NCBI GenBank assembly: GCA_022446885.1
Contig: JAKVBU010000012.1
Span: 1-64,000 of the forward strand
Source of the DNA: Phycisphaerales bacterium
GTDB taxonomy: Bacteria > Planctomycetota > Phycisphaerae > Phycisphaerales > SM1A02
DNA length: 64,000 bases
Direction: 5' to 3'
In this document: positions 20,161-28,417 of the stretch, piece by piece
How positions within the stretch are numbered: the stretch's first letter is position 1
How the letters are laid out: each line of letters begins with the position of its first letter
The notes under the pieces: model-generated
What the model saw: only the letters and a program-made list of their open reading frames with translations
Told to the model about the DNA's origin: nothing
Databases searched by the model: none
Position numbers and translations under genes: made by a program

Positions 20161-21124
20161 GGGCTACTCCTGCCTGTCTCACTCGGGGATCAAGCCATGC
20201 ATGCAACACGTCCACCATCAGGTTCATCAAGACCAAGATAGTTGCATAGACGAGAACTACGCCCATGATCATGGTGAGATCCTTACCCAGCACCGCATCG
20301 ACAAAGTGCATGCCCAGCCCTGGTATGGCGAACACTTTCTCGATCACGAATGAGCCGGTCATTGCTGCGGCAGTGGCGGGGCCCAGATAAGACAGGACTG
20401 GCAGAAGTGCGTTCGGGAGTACGTGCCTGAGTACGACCACTCGTTCAGGCAGGCCCTTGGCCCGCGCCGTTCGGACATAGTCGGAGTGCATCTCATCGAG
20501 CACGCCCGAACGCGTCAGGCGTGCGATGTAGGCGGCAAAGGGAAGCGACAACGCCGTTGCCGGAAGCACCATGTGGGCCAGATCACCCCATCCACCCACG
20601 GGGAACCAGCCGGTCCACACGCCACCAGCAAGAAGCAGCACGGTGCCCACCACGAACGCGGGAATGCTCACACCTACCACACTGAGGCCCTGCGTGACCA
20701 GATCCAGCGTCGTGCCCGGTCGCAGGCCGCCCAGAATGCCAGTGCTCACACCCAACAAAACGGCAATCACGATCGCCGCCAGCCCCAGCGCCATCGAGAC
20801 CGGCAGTTGGCCTGCCAGAATCTCGTTCACAGACCAGTTCTCGTGGCGCAGGCTGGGGCCGAAGTCGAAGATCGGGCCGGAGGTCTCTCCGGTGACCCAC
20901 GCGACGCCGCTGGCTCGTTCCAGATACGACCAATAGAACGTCCAAGGGTCGTCGAGGTTGTATCTCTCGGCCATTGCTGCCTGCACCTCTGGAGGCGGCC
21001 GGCGTCCCTCTGGCTTCTCAAGCGGCGAACCCGGAACAAGCCACGCAAGCGTGAATGTCAGTGTGTACACCGCAAGCAGCACCAGAGGCAGTTGCACCAG
21101 TCGATGCCATATCAGCCGCCTCAT
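20153..21124 (-). CDS. ABC transporter permease, DppB/OppB type
   Basis: 323 residues with about six membrane helices. The N-terminus LIWHRLVQLPLVLLAVYTLT and the motif LVPGSP are typical of DppB/OppB. The EAA loop is YVRTARAKGLPERVVVLRHV, and the C-terminal block is GSFVIEKVFAIPGLGMHFVD. It should import peptides or other oligomeric nickel/dipeptide-family substrates delivered by the binding protein encoded just upstream; the two genes overlap by ATGA. No DppC-type second permease or ATP-binding subunits lie in this window, so the complex must be completed by genes elsewhere, or the operon is reduced. Confidence 0.88.
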   Translation of the reverse strand: MRRLIWHRLVQLPLVLLAVYTLTFTLAWLVPGSPLEKPEGRRPPPEVQAAMAERYNLDDPWTFYWSYLERASGVAWVTGETSGPIFDFGPSLRHENWSVNEILAGQLPVSMALGLAAIVIAVLLGVSTGILGGLRPGTTLDLVTQGLSVVGVSIPAFVVGTVLLLAGGVWTGWFPVGGWGDLAHMVLPATALSLPFAAYIARLTRSGVLDEMHSDYVRTARAKGLPERVVVLRHVLPNALLPVLSYLGPATAAAMTGSFVIEKVFAIPGLGMHFVDAVLGKDLTMIMGVVLVYATILVLMNLMVDVLHAWLDPRVRQAGVAHG

Positions 21125-22956
21125 GGCTGGGTCACCTGCGGGCGAATCTCGTGCAGATACTGAACCAGCCTGGGGTGCTCGGTCATGCCCTCGAATCGAT
21201 CAGGGTCATACATCGTCACCTCGACAACTTGGCAGATGGGAAGCAGTGGCAACTGCTCTTCCATGAGCACACGCTCAGCTTCGGCCAGCAAATCCAATCG
21301 CGCGGCGGGTTCATCGGCTGCTGCGGCCTGATCCAGCAGGTCATCAAATGCAGCGCAAGAGAGGCCCCCGTCGTTGTTCCCGTCCGAGCTGCGGCACATG
21401 TTCAGAAACGTGGTCGGGTCACCCCAGTCGCCATACCAGCGACCGCGAGCCACCATGAAGTTGCCCTTGCGTCGATCGGCGCCGAAGAACTTGGAGTCCT
21501 GCCCGACCAAGCGGGAGGTCACACCCAACTGGCGTTGCCATTGATCCCGGAGTGCTGCCGCGATGCGGCGGAATCGGGCGCTGGACGTGGTGTACAGAAT
21601 CTCAACTGGTGGGAAAGGCTCGCCGTTGGCATCTTCGCGGAGCCCGTCTCCATCTCGATCGCTCCACCCAGCATCATCGAGCAGAGCGCGGGCTCTCTCT
21701 GGGTCAAACCCGAGCCCTTCCGGCGGCGTGTAGCCGGGAATCGACCCATGTGGGGTGAACGCGCCCGTCAGTGGTTCGCCCAGTCGAGTGACGTGATCGA
21801 CGATCGCCTGCTTGTCGGTTGCCAGTGCAAAGGCCTGCCGAATGCGAGCGTCCCCGAATGGATTGAGTCGGCCATCGGGCAGCGTGTCGCGGCAATTGAA
21901 CAGGAAGTAGTCAGTCGCAAAGGCGGGGCGGGCATGCACCGTCTTTCGAAGGCCGCGATCCTTCTGGGCGAGCAGGTCGCTGCGGCAGTCGGCGCTGACG
22001 CCCGTGAGCCAATCCACCTCGCCCGACTCAAAGGCCATGAGCGCCGTGTTCGGATCGGGGAACGATCGAACGAGTACCGATTCAGGCATGTCTTGGGGGC
22101 CGTCAAACATCTCATTGGCCGCAAGACGAATGTCTCGACGGTACCTCCAATGCGTCAACACATATGGCCCATTGCTCACCAAGGTGCCCGGCCTTGCCCA
22201 GCGGGGGTCTTGCTCGATTCGACCGCTGTTGGGATCCAGACGTACAAATGCCCGCTCCTCGATCGTCGGCAGTGTGGATTCGTGCCACCCTCGGCTCGTG
22301 TCGATCGTTTTGGGCCAACCCTCTACCGATGGCCGATGTACGGGCATCAAAGGTGCAAAGGCCAACTGGTCCAGCAACCAAGGCACGGGCTGCTCAAGCC
22401 TCACCTCAAGCGTGTGTGGATCAAGCGCCTTGAGACCAACCATGTCAGCGAAGGCCGTCTCAATGGTCTCGGCTTGCGCTGCAGCCGCAATCAGGTCATC
22501 TGGCGGCAAGTCTGCGAGCGCCTCGGTTCTCCAAGACCAGAAGTCTCGGGCACCTTGCACGTCAAACAGGAGGTTGGAGTAGTCCGCTGCAGTGTCGGGC
22601 AGGAGCAATCTCCGCCACGACCAGATGACATCGTGGGCTGTCACCGGATCGCCATTGCTCCAGCGGGCGTCTGGTCGAAGATTGAATGTCCAAACCAGTC
22701 CATCTGGCGAGGTTGTCCAAGAGCGAGCCAACGCTGGTCGCATCGTGAAGTCGTCGGTGTTCCAGGCAGTGAGCCCTTCGAACAGCGCGTTCGCCAGCCG
22801 CATGTCGGCAAGCCAACTCATCCGTTGCGGATCGAGGGTGAATACCTCGTTCTCACTGGCCAGTGTGAACTCGGCGGGCGGGGCGGGGTCGTCCATGAGA
22901 CGAACCGCGACCAGGGCCGCGATCAGGATCAGCAGTGGAATGAGGAATCGATGCAC
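21121..22956 (-). CDS. Extracellular solute-binding protein family 5 (oligopeptide type)
   Basis: 611 residues with an N-terminal signal-anchor (MHRFLIPLLILIAALVAVRL). Family 5 signatures: LASENEVFTLDPQRMS, MRLANALFEGLTAWN, LVWTFNLRPDARWSNGDPVT with AHDVIWSWRR following, and RQAFALATDKQAIVDH. It should bind peptides in the periplasm and deliver them to the permease at 20153, with which it overlaps by four bases. No lipobox Cys is seen, so it is probably held by the uncleaved N-terminal helix. It is longer than average for the family (about 530 residues). Gene order here is binding protein, permease, lipoprotein. Confidence 0.88.
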   Translation of the reverse strand: MHRFLIPLLILIAALVAVRLMDDPAPPAEFTLASENEVFTLDPQRMSWLADMRLANALFEGLTAWNTDDFTMRPALARSWTTSPDGLVWTFNLRPDARWSNGDPVTAHDVIWSWRRLLLPDTAADYSNLLFDVQGARDFWSWRTEALADLPPDDLIAAAAQAETIETAFADMVGLKALDPHTLEVRLEQPVPWLLDQLAFAPLMPVHRPSVEGWPKTIDTSRGWHESTLPTIEERAFVRLDPNSGRIEQDPRWARPGTLVSNGPYVLTHWRYRRDIRLAANEMFDGPQDMPESVLVRSFPDPNTALMAFESGEVDWLTGVSADCRSDLLAQKDRGLRKTVHARPAFATDYFLFNCRDTLPDGRLNPFGDARIRQAFALATDKQAIVDHVTRLGEPLTGAFTPHGSIPGYTPPEGLGFDPERARALLDDAGWSDRDGDGLREDANGEPFPPVEILYTTSSARFRRIAAALRDQWQRQLGVTSRLVGQDSKFFGADRRKGNFMVARGRWYGDWGDPTTFLNMCRSSDGNNDGGLSCAAFDDLLDQAAAADEPAARLDLLAEAERVLMEEQLPLLPICQVVEVTMYDPDRFEGMTEHPRLVQYLHEIRPQVTQP

Positions 22957-22990
22957 GGGCGTGCCCCCATGCTACGACGGCCCGGACCCA

Positions 22991-24025
22991 TCAGCCTTGG
23001 AAGCGCTTCCACCTTTGGGCGGCTGCTTCGACGTCAGTCCGATTGCCTGATCGCACAGCATCGCTCAATTGGGTGTCCTGAGCGGGCGTCTCCGTCATCA
23101 GACCTAGAAGCAGCTCACTCTCGTCGAGAAATCGAGCGGCTGAGTCTTGCCTTCGTGGATCGGCGCGGATCTCGTCCCATTGGGCCAGAATCGCTTCGTG
23201 GCCCTTGGCCAGCACAGGTGTCATGGCTTGGCTCAGCCAGAGGCGGTCCTTGGGGGTGTCGGCTAGCAGCAACACGTTCTGCATGACGCCGGTCACGACT
23301 GGGAGCCCATTGACCAGTTCCACATCGCCACCTTTGATCGACTCGAGGGTCTGCTGGGCGGTCTCAGCCATCAACTCAAGCGCTGTGTCTCGAATCTCAA
23401 CCTGACCGGCGTCCATGCCACGAGTGTTGCCCACACCACGTGCGAGCACGGTAAAGGCTCGCCTGTGTACCGGCCAGGCCGGCTCATCTGCCGTGGCCCG
23501 GGCCACAGTCCGAAGAGCCCGAATGGCTCTTGGCTTTGACACGGTGTCGGCATCCACGAGCATGGCCAGCCCACCTGTCGCCCACAGCCTGACGGCATGG
23601 CGAGGTTCGTCTTGAATCTCGACGTGGTCAGTGAGCAGTCGGGTGGCCGCATCGGTTCCGAGGATCGACGCTACCTGCGCCGCCAGCACGGCGGTTGAGG
23701 TGTCATCACCTTCGATTCCTTCCTGCAAGTGGGGCAGCAGAATGGTGGAGTACTCTTCACGAAAGATCGGGGAAACTCGCCCGCCTCGATCGATCAGGTC
23801 TTCGGTCAGCCTGTTTCGGGCCCGAATGGACTCCGATGCCTCTCCAGACATCAGTTTCGGAACCTCGTTGTTGACATAGGCCTTGATCTTGGCGAGGTCA
23901 CCAGCATCGAGCGAAGACTTCCCCACATACCGGCTCAGGCTCGAAGGCGCGATGACCGCATCCTGCGCGAAGGCCAGGGGGCTGATGAGGAGAAGGATCA
24001 GAGCGATGAGCAGTGAGCGTCGCAT
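22991..24025 (-). CDS. Secreted alpha-helical repeat protein of unknown function
   Basis: 344 residues with a clear signal peptide (MRRSLLIALILLLISPLAFAQ, cleaved after AFA). The rest is predicted to be almost all alpha-helical with Ala/Leu/Arg-rich segments that recall HEAT-like repeats (for example HAVRLWATGGLAMLVDADTV and AIRALRTVARATADEPAWPV). No catalytic motif is visible. The solute-binding protein gene follows after 34 bases in the same direction, so it probably leads that operon. The upstream intergenic DNA holds a GGACTAGTCC palindrome at 24049-24058, possibly a regulatory site. Confidence 0.6.
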   Translation of the reverse strand: MRRSLLIALILLLISPLAFAQDAVIAPSSLSRYVGKSSLDAGDLAKIKAYVNNEVPKLMSGEASESIRARNRLTEDLIDRGGRVSPIFREEYSTILLPHLQEGIEGDDTSTAVLAAQVASILGTDAATRLLTDHVEIQDEPRHAVRLWATGGLAMLVDADTVSKPRAIRALRTVARATADEPAWPVHRRAFTVLARGVGNTRGMDAGQVEIRDTALELMAETAQQTLESIKGGDVELVNGLPVVTGVMQNVLLLADTPKDRLWLSQAMTPVLAKGHEAILAQWDEIRADPRRQDSAARFLDESELLLGLMTETPAQDTQLSDAVRSGNRTDVEAAAQRWKRFQG

Positions 24026-24041
24026 AGGTGGGTCAATTCAG

Positions 24042-24065
24042 GCCCTCGGACTAGTCCTGAGGCCG
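24042..24065. promoter_or_regulatory. Inverted repeat between divergent genes
   Basis: The sequence contains a perfect 10-base palindrome GGACTAGTCC at 24049-24058, flanked by GGCCCTC on the left and TGAGGCC on the right. Those flanks can pair with single-base bulges. It lies within the 146-base divergent spacer between the genes at 24025 (minus) and 24172 (plus). It could be an operator for a dimeric regulator; no matching factor is known to me. Confidence 0.3.
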
Positions 24066-24171
24066 GTTGCAAGACCGGCGACGGTACCAGTCACAGGCAG
24101 AATCGTCAACGTCTTGGCTCCCCTGTCAGGTGGTCAGCGAACGGGTTCGCAGCGTACCATCAGGTATACGG

Positions 24172-26634
24172 ATGTTCACCGTCGCGGGAATCATGATTGT
24201 GGCGTCGCTCGCCACCCTTGATGAGGGGCTTCAGGGCCACGCTGATGCCACTTCCACTGGGGGCGAGGCTGCTGTGACCATCGATCCGGCAGCCCGCAGG
24301 CTGTCTGAGACCCTGGTCGCGAACGCTCGAGCGATTTTCTCTACAGAGCCCCTGTTTCAGGAGGCCTGGGATGTTGCCACAGACTTTCTGCTGGACGCTG
24401 CAGTGTTCGACCCCAACCGGGCCTCCGCCTGGCGACTGTTGGCGGATATCGCCTTCGAGCAGGACGACACGGAGCTGCTCGAGCGAAGCATCAAGCGACT
24501 GGCAGAGTTGGATCCCAACGACTCGTCTGCCCGGCTGAATCGGCTGCTGACCGTGGTTGATCAGAGGCAGACGGCTCCGGAGCAGATCGCCCTGTTGGAG
24601 AAGATCCTCGAGCCCCACAACGCCGATGCCATCGGGCACGATGTGGCTGCCCGTCTGTCGCTTCATCTATCGACAATCAAGCGGCAGGCCGGCGATCTAC
24701 AAGGCGCCGACAATTGGCTGCAACAGTCCGGCCGACTGGACGGGACAAATGCAGACCTGATCGCCACGCTGATCGGCACCTCTCATGCACAGGGTGATCC
24801 CGTTGTCTGGGCCAGGCATCTCATTGCGTTGCTGAAGGCGAATCCGGCCGATCGAGCGACGGCGATGCGGCTAGGAAATCTGCTGCTGGAGCACGGGGAT
24901 GCCGCAGGCGCGGCGAGGTTCTACGCACTTGCCCGCGATCTGGCTGTCTCTGCTGGAAAGGACTCAGGCGCTGATCTGGATGCAGACCTGGCGATGGCGC
25001 TCCTGCTGTCGGGCCGAAGAGACGAGGCCCAGGCAGTTCTCGAGAATCGGCGGGTGATGCTCGATGAGATGTTCCAGCGGATCGCTCAAAGCGAAGGCGC
25101 GGAGCGTTCACCCGTCGAAACCGCTCGTCTGAAGGCGCCCCTGACCCCAAAGATCGCCGCAATGGGCGTTCTCTCAGCCTCGACCAGTGGTCAGCAGGCA
25201 CAGCTGGATCAGGCCGCTGCAGATCTGGTGGAGGCGATCAAGTGGGACGATGTCCAGAGCGAGAAGACTGACCAGCCTGATGGCGTGCGGTCGCTCCCAC
25301 TGAAGTTTGCGCTGCACATTGCCGTGGCCGCTGGCGTTGATCAGTCGCAAATCGAGGTTCTCATGACTGATCTGGGGCAGTTAGACACGCCCAGTGACTT
25401 CGAGCGGTCTCTTGTGGATGCACAAGCCGCGGCCTTGGGTGACCCCACGCCTGGTGGGCGAGCCGCTCTGGAGACGCTGGCCAAGCAGGATGCTGCAGCA
25501 ACGATCGCGCTGGCGGGCATTCTTGAGAAACAGGGAGACCGCAAGGCCGCTGCTCAACTGCTGGCTCAGTTGCACCGCAGCGAGAAGGGCACATTTCTGG
25601 GTGCACTGGCATCTTTACGGTTGGAAGCATTGCTCGGGCAACCCCTCCCGCTGGAGTCACCGGCGGTCGAGTTGGATCAGGAGACCAAGGGGCTGGCCGC
25701 AGCATGGGATCGATATGGGCGAGAGCCATCGCTGGCCATCTCCATGCGGCTGATGCCCAGGGCACGGACAGTCGGTCTGTTCGACCCCTTGATCGTCGAT
25801 CTGGAAGTCTTCAATCATCTTGAGGTGCCGATGGTGATCGGGCGGCGCGGTCCGATCGGGGATCTGGTCGTGATGCAGCCGGAAGTTCAGCGGCCCTACG
25901 GCAAGCCGGGGCCGAGTCCGCCGATCTTCGTGGACATCGGGAGGCGGATCAGGCTTGAGCCGCACGAGCGTCTGAGAGTGCCAGTCAATCTGCGTGAATA
26001 CTGGGTTGGCGGCAGGGTGGACTCAGCTGTGTTGGTGGGCTCAACGGTGGAGTTGGTTGGCGTCCTCAATCCACGCATCGCAACAGGGCCGGCCTCCGGA
26101 AAGCCCGTGCCGGTGCCTGGTCCACTGGGCATGGTGGCTGACTCAGGGCAATTCCAAGTGGAAGGGCAGCGGATCGATCCAGCTGACATTGAGTCAATCT
26201 GCAGCCGCCTTCTGAGCCGAGAGACGGATCGTGAACTCAAGGAGATGGCCGTGCTGGCCCATCTGCTGGCAGACGCCGACGGCACAGTCTCACGCCAGCC
26301 CCTGACTGAACCTCAGCGGCAGATGGTCGATGCCGCCTTGTCCGAAAAGTGGCCTCGTCTCTCATTGGCGCAGCAGGCATGGCTGGTGACGGTCATTCCG
26401 CTGGGAGAGGGTTTGGGCACCTTGGGGGATCTCATCGACTCGTCTACCGATCCGCTTATTGAGCGGTTGATACTGATTCGAATCGGGACACAAGCTGATC
26501 CCGAGACGGTGCTCGACGATCCTCGGTTGATCGCAGGGCTCCGGAGCACCGATCCTAAGATTTACACACTCGCAACCATGCTCGAATCATTCATGCGACG
26601 CGTGGCGGAAGCGCAGTTGCAAGGCGGAGGCTGA
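24172..26634 (+). CDS. TPR-type secreted or membrane-attached protein
   Basis: 820 residues from ATG 24172; the open frame extends upstream but the hydrophobic start MFTVAGIMIVASLATL argues for this position. Residues about 60-420 contain tetratricopeptide-like helices (FDPNRASAWRLLADIAFEQD; LDPNDSSARLNRLLTVVDQR; NPADRATAMRLGNLLLEHGD). The C-terminal 300 residues include a beta-rich region (LMPRARTVGLFDPLIVDLEV; RIRLEPHERLRVPVNLREYW). No enzymatic motif is seen. TPR parts normally mount protein complexes. It is divergent from the minus-strand operon starting at 24025 and convergent with pyrE, with a 14-base gap. Confidence 0.65.
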   Translation: MFTVAGIMIVASLATLDEGLQGHADATSTGGEAAVTIDPAARRLSETLVANARAIFSTEPLFQEAWDVATDFLLDAAVFDPNRASAWRLLADIAFEQDDTELLERSIKRLAELDPNDSSARLNRLLTVVDQRQTAPEQIALLEKILEPHNADAIGHDVAARLSLHLSTIKRQAGDLQGADNWLQQSGRLDGTNADLIATLIGTSHAQGDPVVWARHLIALLKANPADRATAMRLGNLLLEHGDAAGAARFYALARDLAVSAGKDSGADLDADLAMALLLSGRRDEAQAVLENRRVMLDEMFQRIAQSEGAERSPVETARLKAPLTPKIAAMGVLSASTSGQQAQLDQAAADLVEAIKWDDVQSEKTDQPDGVRSLPLKFALHIAVAAGVDQSQIEVLMTDLGQLDTPSDFERSLVDAQAAALGDPTPGGRAALETLAKQDAAATIALAGILEKQGDRKAAAQLLAQLHRSEKGTFLGALASLRLEALLGQPLPLESPAVELDQETKGLAAAWDRYGREPSLAISMRLMPRARTVGLFDPLIVDLEVFNHLEVPMVIGRRGPIGDLVVMQPEVQRPYGKPGPSPPIFVDIGRRIRLEPHERLRVPVNLREYWVGGRVDSAVLVGSTVELVGVLNPRIATGPASGKPVPVPGPLGMVADSGQFQVEGQRIDPADIESICSRLLSRETDRELKEMAVLAHLLADADGTVSRQPLTEPQRQMVDAALSEKWPRLSLAQQAWLVTVIPLGEGLGTLGDLIDSSTDPLIERLILIRIGTQADPETVLDDPRLIAGLRSTDPKIYTLATMLESFMRRVAEAQLQGGG

Positions 26635-26648
26635 CGAAGGCCCCAAGG

Positions 26649-27182
26649 TCAGTCCTGGTCCGGGTCGATCCCGAGATCGCGGACATCGAACAGCGCGTCA
26701 AAGCGGAATCCGGCGGCCTCCACGGCTTCGCGGGCGCCCTGCAGACGATCCACCATCACCAGAATCCCCAGCACGGTTGCGCCGGCAGCTTCGAGGTCTT
26801 TGGCCGCTTCAATCGCTTGCCCGCCGGATGTGGCGATGTCCTCAAGCAGCACAATGCCGTCACCGTCCTCAAGAGCCCCCTCAAATCGCTGAGCCGTGCC
26901 GTAGTCCTTCTTCTGATTCCGCACGAACAAGCAGGGCTTGTTTGCGGCGATGGCTACTGAGGCTGCCAGCGGGACACCGCCGAGTTCAGCTCCGGCTACA
27001 CGATCGGTTCCCTCGGGAAGTGCCTGCGTTGCCAACTTGGCCAATCCCTCCAGAACGTCAGGCAGCGTCGTGAATCGATACTTGTCGATGTACCAACTGC
27101 TGGTGCGACCGCTGCGGAGCGTGAAGGAGCCATGCAGCACGCTGCAAGATGCGATTCTCTCGGCCAATTGAACTCGGTTCAT
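26649..27182 (-). CDS. pyrE: Orotate phosphoribosyltransferase
   Basis: 177 residues from ATG 27182; a TTG nine codons upstream is in frame but unlikely. The PRPP-binding motif is GIVLLEDIATSGGQAIEA. The N-terminal block FTLRSGRTSSWYIDKYRF and the loop VRNQKKDYGTAQRFEG, with the substrate lysines, are typical of PyrE. The enzyme converts orotate plus PRPP to OMP in pyrimidine synthesis, in the cytoplasm as a dimer. It stands alone, divergent from the GH57 gene, and no other pyr gene is in the window. Confidence 0.92.
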   Translation of the reverse strand: MNRVQLAERIASCSVLHGSFTLRSGRTSSWYIDKYRFTTLPDVLEGLAKLATQALPEGTDRVAGAELGGVPLAASVAIAANKPCLFVRNQKKDYGTAQRFEGALEDGDGIVLLEDIATSGGQAIEAAKDLEAAGATVLGILVMVDRLQGAREAVEAAGFRFDALFDVRDLGIDPDQD

Positions 27183-27228
27183 GGGTGGAAGGGTACCTGC
27201 TGAGCGCAACTCGATACGCTTCCCCTCC

Positions 27229-28416
27229 GTGACTGCAGTTTGCTTCTATTTTCAGGTGCACCAGCCATGCCGGCTCCGCCGGTATTCGGTGTTTTCAAGC
27301 GACCCCTTCTACTTCGACAACGAGGCGAATCGGGAGATTCTGCTGAAGGTCGCCGACAAGTGCTATCGACCAGCCACCACGCTGCTGCTTGATCTCATCA
27401 GGCGGCACGAGGGCCGCTTTCGATTCACATTCTCGGTGACGGGAACTGTGCTGGAGCAGTTGCAGGCTTGGGCGCCAGATGTCGTTGATCTATTCCGCCA
27501 GGCAGCGGAGTCGGGCTGTGTCGAGTTTCTGGGAGAGACAAGCCACCACTCGCTGGCGGCACTGTGGTCTCCCTCTGAATTCAAGGCCCAAGTGGAGGCC
27601 CACACCCAACGCATGCAGGATGTGCTGGGCGTGACACCAGTTGCGTTCCGAAACACGGAGTTGATCTTCTCCGATGAGGTGGCTCAGCTGGTGCAGTCCA
27701 CGGGGACTTGGCGGGGCATGCTCTGTGAAGGGGTGGAACGACTGCTTCAGGGCCGCTCGCCTAACTACGCCCATCATGCTGCATGCGGGCTGCCTCTGCT
27801 GCTGAAGAACTTCCAGCTCAGCGACGACATCGCATTCCGATTCTCGAATCAGGACTGGTCGCAATGGCCTCTCTCGGCAGAACAGTTCGCCCGATGGGTT
27901 GATCAGATCAACGGCGATGGCTTCTGTTGCAACCTGTTCATGGACTACGAGACGTTCGGTGAGCATCAGTGGGCCGACACGGGGATCTTCGACTTCCTCG
28001 ACGCGCTGCCAGAGAAGATCTTTGACGTGCAGCCCAAGGCCAATGGGTTCATGACCGTGTCAGAAGCACTGGAGGCCTTCGAGCCTGTCGGTTCGTGGCT
28101 CGCGCCGACGCCCACCTCCTGGGCGGATACTGAGCGGGATCTGAGTGCGTGGTTGGGCAATGACATGCAGACCAACGCTGGGGCAGAGCTCTATCGGCTT
28201 GAAGGGCCGGTGAAAGTGGCACATGGCGCAGGCGACCCCTACATTCTCGAGGACTGGCGTAAGTTGACCACCTCGGATCACCTGTACTACATGTGCACCA
28301 AGTACTGGGCCGATGGAGATGTGCACAAGTACTTCAGCCCATACGACAGCCCGTACGACGCCTACATCAACTTCATGAACGTGCTGGACAATCTTCGAAC
28401 CCGGGCGGAGGGCTGA
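27229..28416 (+). CDS. Glycoside hydrolase family 57 (alpha-amylase-like)
   Basis: About 395 residues. The first family motif, AVCFYFQVHQPCRLRR, lies right at the start, so GTG 27229 is chosen. ATG 27181 in the same frame would add 16 residues and overlap the divergent pyrE start. GH57 catalytic residues are visible: the nucleophile Glu in FRNTELIFSD and the acid/base Asp in LFMDYETFGEHQ. The residues SSDPFYFDNEANREIL and HHSLAAL are also characteristic of this subgroup. No signal peptide, so it is probably cytoplasmic and acts on alpha-glucans such as glycogen or maltodextrin. The gatB ATG follows one base after its stop. Confidence 0.85.
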   Translation: MTAVCFYFQVHQPCRLRRYSVFSSDPFYFDNEANREILLKVADKCYRPATTLLLDLIRRHEGRFRFTFSVTGTVLEQLQAWAPDVVDLFRQAAESGCVEFLGETSHHSLAALWSPSEFKAQVEAHTQRMQDVLGVTPVAFRNTELIFSDEVAQLVQSTGTWRGMLCEGVERLLQGRSPNYAHHAACGLPLLLKNFQLSDDIAFRFSNQDWSQWPLSAEQFARWVDQINGDGFCCNLFMDYETFGEHQWADTGIFDFLDALPEKIFDVQPKANGFMTVSEALEAFEPVGSWLAPTPTSWADTERDLSAWLGNDMQTNAGAELYRLEGPVKVAHGAGDPYILEDWRKLTTSDHLYYMCTKYWADGDVHKYFSPYDSPYDAYINFMNVLDNLRTRAEG

Positions 28417-28417
28417 A

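Noticed and set aside
21055-23286. A 743-codon open frame on the plus strand
   Set aside because: It lies antisense to the binding protein and permease genes, which have clear family motifs; the antisense product has no domain and arises from the high GC content.
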